A stretch of DNA of 64,000 nt, taken from the NCBI RefSeq assembly GCF_964340395.1, contig NC_135551.1:8978379-9042378 (forward strand), written 5' to 3'. The first letter of the stretch is position 1. Every line of letters starts with the position of its first letter. The DNA is from Glandiceps talaboti. Taxonomy: Eukaryota > Hemichordata > Enteropneusta > Spengelidae. Below the pieces are notes generated by a model. It did no database searches and was not told the DNA's origin. It worked only from the letters and a program-made list of their open reading frames with translations. Shown one piece after another: positions 33,590 to 64,000 of the stretch. The position numbers and the translations under genes are program-made.

Positions 33590-33602
<13 letters not shown>
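33484..33602 (-). CDS. Candidate last exon of the LDLa-ZP gene
   Basis: After TTTCTTTACAG one frame is open for 39 codons to TGA at 33484-33486, rich in Thr and Asn. However, the donor at 33942 leaves phase 2, which would give GCDN and a TGA at 33590-33592. The true end may lie elsewhere. Confidence 0.3.
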
Positions 33603-53968
<20,366 letters not shown>

Positions 53969-55690
53969 CTGTCCAAAGATAAACAGAAACACAATCTTAG
54001 TCCAAAATTATTAAATAATGTTAGTTGTATGTTTCATTTTTAAATGATTCAGAAATACAAATGTACATACATATTCTTCTGGAATGATTTCGATATTATC
54101 ATAATGAATGGATTATGCATGTGAATTATGTGATGTCGTTAATCCTGAAAGACCAATGAGAGTTCTACCAGCCGCTGGCCGTGGTACGATGGTCTTGAAC
54201 AGCAGAACATATGTACAATTCTTAATAGTAGCAGTTTGTTCTCTCTCCATTTGATAGAATGAAACGCAGAGCAATATGTGCCTTGACTATTACTGACCAA
54301 AGAACCAACAACCTAACCTTTTTTTAATAACACAAAACATTATTTGGAACATGAACTGCCGGTTGCACTGATGTTTGATCAGGATATCTCTAAAGACATC
54401 TGGTGACAAACAATTCATGACAAGATCCTTGGTAAATTTGGAATGATATATGGATGACTGTGTTTATCATTATCAAATTTATATTGTATAACATACCAGT
54501 ATTAGTCCATAGTTCAGTTAGTGAGTTCTAATGTAAAAAAGCAGAGAGAGAATACATTGTGATTATATGGAAAGTGGCAAATGATGTATTAGGACAAACA
54601 CACAAAGAAACAAAAGTCCTATTACAGATATTCTATCAAATGTTATATAATTGCTTGCCGTACCCTATGTCCATATGTTAGATCCTATGTGTGATAAAGT
54701 TTGAAGTAGTTAGTTGTTTTACTCTGGATCCTAAACTATCAAGAGTTAACGAACAGTCAGTTACACAGGGAGGGGCGAAAGATCTCACAGCATACAGCAA
54801 AGATTCTAGCACACCTGCTCTTCACTGGAAGGAGACTTGATTTAATATTCCATATGAACTTAAGATCCAAATCTAACATTTCACATGAATACACAGTGTC
54901 ACGTATTTACACCTATTAAGAATCTCTAACACATCCCTAGATAATTGAAATGGTACTTATTGGATCGCGGCATCACATGATTAATCTCTAAGTATTATGA
55001 TTGGATTCGCATATCAAATTATGTAAATCTGCCCTAGAGTTAATATATACACTGACAAGTAAGTACACCTCTGTGATATATACTATCTGCTATTATTTGT
55101 TATGTTTGTCAAGATCTACCCCATTGATGTCACCCCATGGAGTCATTCAAGTTTTAAAAACTTTGAAATACTAATTCATCACAGCATAGGGTACAAATGC
55201 GTGTTGCCATTCAAGTACAATGTATATATATGGTCGATAAACTTCAATTTGTGGGCGTAAAATTTCAGTAATTGTGTTTGTAAAATTTCGGGTTGTGTTT
55301 GTAAAATTCCAATTTGAGTTTGTACAACACAATTTATGTCCATAAACATACAATGTAATTAGTGTTGATGAGTCATTTTCAGTATACCTCTGTCACGATC
55401 TGTGAAGTTCACATGAAACGTTGTAGGAAATATTCAGTTAGCTACACGCTACATCAAGTTCCACTCGTATGGGATCACACGAGCACATACACAGTAAGTC
55501 GAACAGCTCAACAGACATAGATTTATGGTTCGCCTGTTACTTCCGAACGAGATGGTTGCATTTTTTCCCTCTAAATCCGCCCTGGTCTTTAAGTGCCGGG
55601 TTAACACTATTTGTCTGGGAGCTCAATTTGAGAAGTTAATTTAATGTATTTTTTAGACAAGAGGACGAAATTGCCGAAATAGTAAATATT
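53969..55690. other. Non-coding upstream of the first LDLa exon seen
   Basis: No further LDLa, CUB or signal-peptide exon recognised. Short tandem echo TTGTGTTTGTAAAATTTC/G at 55260-55320. Confidence 0.35.
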
Positions 55691-55699
55691 CAAATATTG

Positions 55700-56945
55700 G
55701 TCTGTGACATTCAAGAAGTTGCCTCCGGCAACTAATTGGAGGAGCACTCACTCATCAGAGATAGTCAGTATGGTTTCACTAAAGGCAAATCATGTGTCAA
55801 ACTTGCTGGTGTTCTTTGAAATTGTAACAAAATCAGTGGATGAAGGAAACCCAATAGACATAGCATACCTTGACTTTAGTAAGGCCTTTGATAAGGTTCC
55901 TCATGCAAGACTAGTTTCAAAGCTACAAGCACATGGAGTAACCAGGAAGATCAGTGTTTGGATTCAGAACTGGTTAACCGACAGATCACAACGTACAGTA
56001 TTAAATGGAAATGCATCTAAGTGGTCAGCCGTCACCAGTGGTGTACCCCAAGGATCTGTGCTAGGACCCATTTTATTTTTAATTTACATTAACGACATTG
56101 ATGATGTAGTACAATCTTTCATACTTAAATTTGCAGATGATACCAAGCTGTGTTAAACTGTTAATTCACAGGCAGATTGTGACAATTTTCAAGATGATTT
56201 GAACAGATTGTCTACATGGGCTGAAGACTGACAAATGTCTTTTAACTTGGACAAATGTAAGATTATGCACATTGGTTCATCAAACCAGTCACACAAGTAC
56301 ACCATGAATTATAAACCATTGAATTCAGTAACTGAAGAAAAGGATTTGGGTGTATTGATTCACAACTCATTGAAAACCAGTCATCATTGTGCAGCTGCAG
56401 CTAAAAGGGCAAACAGGACACTTGGTATCATAAAACGGAACATTTCACACAAATCAAAATTCGTCATCATGAAGTTGTTCAACTCCTTAGTCAGACCACA
56501 CATCGAATATGCCGTTCAGTTTTGGAACCCACACTACAAAAAAAGACATTGACCTTCTCGAAAAAAAAAATACAAAGGCGAGCTACAAAGCTGATACCTG
56601 AACTGAGATATTTAAGTTATGCAGATAGACTAAGGACACTAAATATGACCACTTTGGAAGAACGAATGCGGAGAGGCGACTTGATTCAAGTGTTTCGTTT
56701 AATCAAGGGATTTGATAAAAGTGACTATGAGCTACTATTTAAGCTTCACCAAACCAGCAGGACAAGAGAACACTCACTAAAACTTGTTATATCTACAGTT
56801 AGGCTGGATACTAGGAAATATTTCTTCTCAATGGAACAATTTACCAGAACACATCATCCAAGCTAAAATATTGTGGACTTTAAAATTAGACTGGACCAGT
56901 ACATGAACACTACAAGGGATTATATGAGCCTTTGAGGCTTTCTTC
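55700..56945 (+). pseudogene. CR1-like LINE reverse transcriptase, disrupted
   Basis: Plus strand: [11 protein letters not shown], then after a frameshift [20 protein letters not shown] (motif A), [20 protein letters not shown] (motif B), [11 protein letters not shown] (intact F-A-D-D box), MSFNLDKCKIMHIG, EEKDLGVLI, SLVRPHIEYAVQFWNPHYKK, and IQRRATKLIPELRYLSYADR. Stops TAA at about 56154 and TGA at about 56229; frameshifts near 56545 in an A-run and near 56830. The 3' end near 56945 has the YMNTTRDY-type tail of CR1 elements. Confidence 0.9.
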
Positions 56946-56949
56946 CCTG

Positions 56950-58224
56950 TCTTGCCATGGTTAATTTACAACCATGACAATCACGTTAAATCACGTTAAT
57001 TTGGAAAGGAAAAGAAAAGAAAATCGAAGGCGATGACATAATGAGTATGACGAAACCAAATTTTCTTTCCGCCAGTAGTCAACTAAACTAAAAATAAGAT
57101 AGAAGAAATGTATGAAATATGGGAAGATATCAATAAGGATTACAAGCAAATTAGTAATATATTGAAAATGTTGATTAAACATAAAGAGTATAGAGTAAAA
57201 TAGTGAAACTGTCGAAAATCTCTTAATCCATTCAATCAATAGTTCTAGTTAAAAATACGTTTTTCCTTTTTGATTCTAATCAAAACAGAAATTACAAGCG
57301 AAATTATAGTACTTTGTACTTGAAAACTGTTTACATGTGTACCATAGAGGGTAACAGCGACCAGGAGACACTGCAATGGCTTGGTATACAATTCAAAAAC
57401 AAAGAAAATAGCAGTGGGTGCGATAGAGGGCGGGATTCTTGTATTCATTCGTGTTTCTTTCCTCCACCTAAGTCAGTAGAGGCATCAATATAGCATCATA
57501 TAAAACATTTCATTAAAAAACTTGTAACTTTCAGTCAATAAACTCGCAACAAAATGACGTAACTGGTAATAAGGAAAAAACGTACAATAAAATTGTCATA
57601 AATAAATGGCTCTTGAAATCAAAAGTGAAAAAAAAGAAAATAATTGTCTTTGTTGTTTAAAATGCAAAGTTAACATACATTATGGAAACAAGAGAATAAA
57701 TGGGAAATTATGATTATATACCGGTTATCATAATATATGTAGAACATTCCGATGTGTAACTGAGCATAATGTCAAATGATTCAAAGTAACTGTAACTAAA
57801 AAGATTAGGCCTAAAAAAATAATTGTTTGATTCCGGTTAACCGACCACACCTAGTTTTTCACTGCCAAACCTAAATGTTTTTTTTACGTATTCGAATTTT
57901 GAAGTCTGGCGAGAAATATTGGATGCGGAAACTGACATCAACTTAAAAAGACAGTATAAAACTATTCTTCCAATCTGTAATGGCTGTACATCTGATAGGA
58001 AGAAATAAATAACACAGAGACCATTTGAAAAACGAAGCAAAACCTGAACTAGACACTCACACACGAAAAAAAATAGAATAAAATAAAATAAAAAATCTAT
58101 CTACCCCACTTCTAATATTGAGCGTAATCGGAATCACGCAATTTTTTTATTACGCCTTCCAATAATAGTGTAAACGAAGTTTTTAACGAACTACAATCTA
58201 AAATATATTCTGAATAAATGATTG
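56950..58224. other. Non-coding before the tandem array
   Basis: No recognised gene. A minus frame at 57448-57245 has a hydrophobic stretch (LLVAVTLYG) and could be mistaken for a signal peptide, but it lacks a good start and a clean donor. Confidence 0.3.
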
Positions 58225-58636
58225 TATCGAGTAAGTATCGATTAAATATTGAGTATATATTCAAAAGTGAAAAATGCATGTGTGGAACCAATTGTCAAAA
58301 CTAAGTATAAGCTATTAACTAAATCTCTCCATAACTACATGCATACACAGTAGTCGTAGTCCAAATGGTCATCATTCCTAATCATCATGTTAAGTACATA
58401 TATTCTAATAAACCATAGACAAATTAGAAGGGGGCTAGGGTATCGAGTTATCGTCATTGTCACCATGGAGACCGTTATTGTCACTACGAAAAGTACTAAT
58501 GTAACCACTGATGTCGTCAGTTTGGAACGTCATGGCTTTTGTGATTTGGAGTGAACACTCCGCGAAACTTTATTCTTCTAATATGAGCAAATTGTGAGCA
58601 TTTACTTGGACCAACCGAATACAAATCTGATAAATT

Positions 58637-58646
58637 ATGACGTCAT
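58637..58646. promoter_or_regulatory. CRE-type palindrome in each array copy
   Basis: ATGACGTCAT, a perfect CREB/ATF site, occurs here and at the same place in copies 2 (61221-61230) and 3 (63211-63220). Confidence 0.5.
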
Positions 58647-59532
58647 ACATAAGATACTATACTGTCCAAAATAAGCAGTATTTACATCGAATTCACTTGT
58701 AACTATTACTTGGGTAGCTAGCTCAGGGAATATGTCGGGAAACATTCAGTCGCGCCAGCACGACCTGTAGTACAAGCCAACACGATAAAAATATTGCATA
58801 TCATTAAAAGTTTATACATGATAAAATAAATTCAACATAACTCAGGATGAAACAAATATTTAATCGTAAACGAATCATTATCAAAACAATTTCGCCCTTA
58901 AACTCATCCAATGGAGTTATTCAGAACATGTTGTCTTCTGAGAGAAACTGTGCGGTGTAAATCAATTTTGAAATCATTGTCCTCACTTAAAGGGACTATT
59001 ATTCCATCTATTCTCTAAAATTTGCACTTGCGGCAATTGACCGGTCATAAAATCTACGAAGGTGACAAAATCGACCTGTTTATAAACTAAGCAAAATCTG
59101 TATCTTTAACTTGCGTTTAGATTGCACCATAATTAGGTTGGCATCTAGTATTCAAGACACAGAGATCACATAGACAGACGTAAAATCTAATAAGTGAATA
59201 ACGAAGACATGTGGTCCCTAGTTTGTTCCTGTTTATCGCACACAGTTCCCTAGGAAATTAAACGAAAAGATTGACAACGCATCCAATACCTGTTAACAGT
59301 ATAAGAAAGTTGATATGACCACCTCAAAGAAAAGGAATGTGGTGATAATGAGACATACATAGTTTACGAACGCAAACGCTAGTGTCTTGACGAACCCACA
59401 ATTGTAACAGGGTGACATTGTAAACCGATTTGGGCAGCTCTATTAATATTTGAAGCTGGAATCCAACTGTAAATTACCGTGGCCGAAGATACTGTAGCCG
59501 AAAACGACAAATCACTCTTCTGTTTGTATTAT

Positions 59533-59590
59533 CGCTCTACTGATTTAAAAATTGCCACCGATTTAAAAATCGCTACTGATTTAAAAATGG
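59533..59590 (+). repeat. Three short direct repeats inside the 598-bp segment
   Basis: CTGATTTAAAAAT, CCGATTTAAAAATCGC and CTGATTTAAAAATGG in a row. Confidence 0.7.
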
Positions 59591-60053
59591 TATGAGGATT
59601 GAGGAATAGTCTTTCCATTTTACAAGATACTCAAAGTTACTGTTTTTGAAGTGCCCTTTTAGAATTCATACATTTGTGATACCAAAGTGCACTTTTTCTG
59701 AAAATATTATTTATGTAGCATTAAATTTTAATAAGTTATTGGCATATTTTCTGTATACCACAAAAAGGAAAATATTGTTTCTGGTTTGGAAATGTTGTCT
59801 AAAGTGGTGCGACGATACGATTTTTTTTTACATTCTCAACAAATGTTACTCAGACTACTGTTCATAGCAGTTACTATTCTTTTTATTTAGTACATAATTT
59901 ATGGTTTTCAGTAATTACGCTATATCTCAAGGGTGCATGCTTCAAATTCAATATATATTTTGGTACATACATTTGTGATACCAAAGCACACCTGTCCTGA
60001 AAATATTATCGATGTAGTGGTTAGTTTTAATAAGTTATTGGCACATTTCTGCT

Positions 60054-60181
60054 AGGCCACAAAAAGAAAAGAATTGTTTCTAGTCAGGAAATGTCACAGA
60101 CAGGGGCAGGGAGTATTTAAGTGATGCACACTGACCAGAAACAATTCTCTCTTTTTTGGCCTTTGAAACTATTTCTACGGT
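60054..60181 (+). promoter_or_regulatory. Inverted-repeat region with TATA-like box and splice-donor-like site
   Basis: Arms at 60054-60088 (AGGCCACAAAAAGAAAAGAA...) and 60131-60162 pair across GGGGCAGGGAGTATTTAAGT; TATTTAA at 60114-60120 is TATA-like. TACG|GTGAGT at 60180 is a good donor. The same arrangement recurs in copy 2 at about 62039-62166. It may be a real promoter or just part of an old transposon. Confidence 0.35.
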
Positions 60182-63100
60182 GAGTGCTACGCTACATTGT
60201 TCTATAAAGCTTCACATTGCATGTTCCGGTTGGCCAGGAGATTGCTACAGCAAGGGGCAAACAACAATCAATGACAAAAAATAACTTATTGCATATGTTC
60301 TGTTGTATTCCAACAATTGTCTGTAGGAACGTGAATCTCAAAACTTTCAGTTTAAATCTAGTCCAGTTTTCCAACAGAAATAATCACGCCGAATGTGTCT
60401 ATGCGAATAGTCGATTGCAATCCTGTCTATCGGGTACCTAAACTATACTGTATCATAGCGTATGCAAAGACTCAGACACAGTGCTGTAAACAGAGAAACT
60501 AACAGATTTTAACACAGTCACATAAATTACTACATTATGCAGACAAACTGGTCTTATCACAAATTTCAACGCAAACCATTTTCAGATAAGACTAAATAAA
60601 AACATTTGTGTTTCCGATAACTCGACATACCCTAGTTTAAGCCGTCGACATTAAACATTTTTTTAAACATTTAAAAGAGAAATATAGGAAATTCTTATAT
60701 TTTATTAACAACGTCTTGTTTGGTTTTGGTCGAAACAATATTTTTTTCAAAAATAAAAACAATAATAAAGATTAAATAAATATTTTCTGAGGCCATATAA
60801 TTGGATATATCGAGTAAGTATCGATTAAATATTGAGTATATATTCAAAAGTGAAAAATTCATGTGTGGAACCAATTGTCAAAACTAAGTATAAGCTATTA
60901 ACTAAATCTCTCCATAACTACATGCATATACAGTAGTCGTAGTCCAAATGGTCATCATTCCTAATCGTCATGTTTAGTACATATATTCTAATAAACCATA
61001 TACAAATTAGAAGGGGGCTAGGGTATCGAGTTATCGTCATTGTCACCATGGAGACCGTTATTCTCACTACGAAAAGTAGCAATGTAACCACTGATGTCGT
61101 CAGTTTGGAACGTCATGGCTTTTGTGATTTGGAGTGAACACTTCGCGAAACTTTATTCTTCTAATATGAGCAAATTGTGAGCATTTACTTGGACCAAACC
61201 GAATACAAATCTGATAAATTATGACGTCATAAATAAGATACTATACTGTCCAAAATAAGCAGTATTTACATCGAATTCACTTGTAACTATTACTTGGGTA
61301 GCTAGCTCAGGGAATATGTCGGGAAACAGTCAGTCGCGCCAGCACGACCTGTAGTACAAGCCAACACGATAGAAATATTGCATATCATTAAAAGTTTATA
61401 CATGATAAAATAAATTCAACATAACTCAGGATGAAACAAATATTTAATCGTAAACGAATCATTATCAAAACAATTTCGCCCTTAAACTCATCCAATGGAG
61501 TTATTCAGAACATGTTGTCTTCAGAGAGAAACTGTGCGGTGTAAATCAATTTTGTAATCATTGTCCTCACAAAGGGACTATTATTCCATCTATTCTCTAA
61601 AATTTGCACTTGCGGCAATTGACCGGTCATAAAATCTACGAAGGTGACAAAATCGGCCTGTTTATAAACTAAGCAAAATCTGTATCTTTAACTTGCGTTT
61701 AGATTGCACCATAATTAGGTTGGCATCTAGTATTCAAGACACAGAGATCACATAGACATTGTTTCTGGTTTGGAAATGTTGTCTAAAGTGGTGCGACGAT
61801 GCGATTTTTTTTTTACATTCTCAACAAATGTTACTCAGACTACTGTTCATAGCAGTTACTGTTCTTTTTATTTAGTACATAATTTATGGTTTTCAGTAAT
61901 TACGCTATATCTCAAGAGTGCATGCTTCAAATTCAATATATCTTTTGGTACATAAATTTGTGATACCAAAGCACACCTGTCCTGAAAATAGTATCGATGT
62001 AGTGGTTAGTTTTCATAAGTTATTGGCACATTTCCGCTAGGCCACAAAAAGAAAAGAATTGTTTCTAGTCAGGAAATGTCACAGACAGGGGCAGGGAGTA
62101 TTTAAGTGATGCACACTGACCAGAAACAATTCTCTCTTTTTTGGCCTTTGAAACTATTTCTACGGTGAGTGCTACGCTACATTGTTCTATAAAGCTTCAC
62201 ATTGCATGTTCCGGTTGGCCAGGAGATTGCTACAGCAAGGGGCAAACAGCAATCAATGACAAAAAATAACTTATTGCATATGTTCTGTTGTATTCCAACA
62301 ATTGTCTGTAGGAACGTGAATCTCAAAACTTTCAGTTTAAATCTAGTCCAGTTTTCCAACAGAAATAATCACGCCGAATGTGTCTATGCGAATAGTCGAT
62401 TGCAATCCTGTCTATCGGGTACCTAAACTATACTGTATCACAGCGTATACAAAGACTCAGACACAGTACTGTAAACAGAGAAACTAACAGATTTTAACAC
62501 AGTCACATAAATTACTACATTATGCAGACAAACTGGTCTTATCACAAATTTCAACGCAAACCATTTTCAGATAAGACTAAATAAAAACATTTGTGTTTCC
62601 GATAACTCGACATACCCTAGTTTAAGCCGTCGACATTAAACATTTTTTTAAACATTTAAAAGAGAAATATAGGAAATTCTTATATTTTATTAACAACGTC
62701 TTGTTTGGTTTTGGTCGAAACAATATTTTTTTCAAAAATAAAAACAATAATAAAGATTAAATAAATATTTTCTGAGGCCATATAATTGGATATATCGAGT
62801 AAGTATCGATTAAATATTGAGTATATATTCAAAAGTGAAAAATTCATGTGTGGAACCAATTATCAAAACTAAGTATAAGCTATTAACTAAATCTCTCCAT
62901 AACTACATGCATATACAGTAGTCGTAGTCCAAATGGTCATCATTCCTAATCGTCATGTTTAGTACATATATTCTAATAAACCATAGACAAATTAGAAGGA
63001 GGCTAGGGTATCGAGTTATCGTCATTGTCACCATGGAGACCGTTATTGTCACTACGAAAAGTAGCAATGTAACCACTGATGTCGTCAGTTTGGAACGTCA

Positions 63101-64000
63101 TGGCTTTTGTGATTTGGAGTGAACACTTCGCGAAACTTTATTCTTCTAATATGAGGAAATTGAATTGTGAGCATTTACTTGGACCAAACCGAATACAAAT
63201 CTGATAAATTATGACGTCATAAATAAGATACTATACTGTCCAAAATAAGCAGTATTTACATCGAATTCACTTGTAACTATTACTTGGGTAGCTAGCTCAG
63301 GGAATATGTCGGGAAACAGTCAGTCGCGCCAGCACGACCTGTAGTACAAGCCAACACGATAGAAATATTGCATATCATTAAAAGTTTATACATGATAAAA
63401 TAAATTCAACATAACTCAGGATGAAACAAATATTTAATCGTAAACGAATCATTATCAAAACAATTTCGCCCTTAAACTCATCCAATGGAGTTATTCAGAA
63501 CATGTTGTCTTCAGAGAGAAACTGTGCGGTGTAAATCAATTTTGTAATCATTGTCCTCATAAAGGGACTATTATTCCATCTATTCTCTAAAATTTGCACT
63601 TGCGGCAATTGACCGGTCATAAAATCTACGAAGGTGACAAAATCGGCCTGTTTATAAACTAAGCAAAATCTGTATCTTTAACTTGCGTTTAGATTGCACC
63701 ATAATTAGGTTGGCATCTAGTATTCAAGACACAGAGATCACATAGACATTGTTTCTGGTTTGGAAATGTTGTCTAAAGTGGTGCGACGATGCGATTTTTT
63801 TTTTACATTCTCAACAAATGTTACTCAGACTACTGTTCATAGCAGTTACTGTTCTTTTTATTTAGTACATAATTTATGGTTTTCAGTAATTACGCTATAT
63901 CTCAAGAGTGCATGCTTCAAATTCAATATATATTTTGGTACATAAATTTGTGATACCAAAGCACACCTGTCCTGAAAATATTATCGATGTAGTGGTTAGT

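Larger units (their letters stand above)
58225..64000. repeat. Large tandem repeat: 2583, 1985 and at least 1208 bp
   Basis: Copy 1 is 58225-60807, copy 2 is 60808-62792 and copy 3 starts at 62793 and leaves the window. All begin TATCGAGTAAGTATCGATTA. Copy 1 alone has a 598-bp segment (59177-59774) between CATAGACA and TTGTTTCTGG; copies 2 and 3 are joined directly there. Copies 2 and 3 also share several bases against copy 1 (for example TTCATGTGTGG against TGCATGTGTGG), so they are closest to each other. No known protein or RNA gene was recognised in the unit. Confidence 0.95.

Noticed and set aside
57245-57448. Possible signal-peptide exon of the LDLa-ZP gene
   Set aside because: No positively charged n-region followed by a hydrophobic core at the start, no matching phase-1 donor, and a LINE lies between it and the gene.

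Overview
The window is AT-rich nuclear DNA of an animal, most likely a marine invertebrate. Genes are split by introns with GT-AG borders, simple repeats are common, and many decayed non-LTR retrotransposons and DNA transposons are present. Lineage cannot be fixed from sequence alone: the mix (LDL-receptor class A plus ZP genes, THAP/YqaJ transposons, SWIM-domain genes, CR1-like LINEs) fits invertebrate deuterostomes such as amphioxus or acorn worms, and also lophotrochozoans. No rRNA, tRNA or CRISPR was recognised.

Layout. 0-3 kb: the 5' end of a minus-strand gene with a PB1-like domain runs off the left edge, followed by a wrecked Tc1/mariner-type transposase with an internal tandem duplication. 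3.08-9.22 kb: a complete but inactivated 6.1-kb DNA transposon with about 190-bp terminal inverted repeats and an apparent AT target duplication. It carries two convergent genes, a SAP-SWIM-YqaJ nuclease-PHD protein (plus) and a THAP-HTH-DDE transposase (minus), an arrangement that matches ISL2EU/PHIS-type elements. The transposase gene ends in a histone-type 3' stem-loop. 9.2-20.4 kb: exons of a minus-strand integrase-family gene lacking its catalytic part, a second histone-type stem-loop, a possible piggyBac-type remnant, and two exons of a SWIM-family gene. 23-33 kb: retroelement and helicase debris (LINE C-terminus, PIF1-like helicase, a 'DGTSK'-type transposon protein, a 330-bp MITE, a LINE reverse transcriptase).

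33.6-54 kb: the main host gene, on the minus strand. At least eight LDL-receptor class A exons in four alternating A-B pairs are followed by a four-exon zona pellucida domain and a short tail. Every internal exon joins in phase. Its 5' end (signal peptide) was not found. The introns are filled with microsatellites, a 58-bp minisatellite, foldback elements and LINE pieces.

54-58 kb holds a CR1-like LINE. 58.2-64 kb is a tandem array of a roughly 2-kb unit (2.6 kb in the first copy) running off the right edge.

The most notable signal is the transposon at 3.08-9.22 kb. Both inverted repeats carry an exact TISU/YY1-type motif and an inward splice donor, so each appears to give its gene the same promoter and first exon, and the transposase message appears to be terminated like a replication-dependent histone mRNA.
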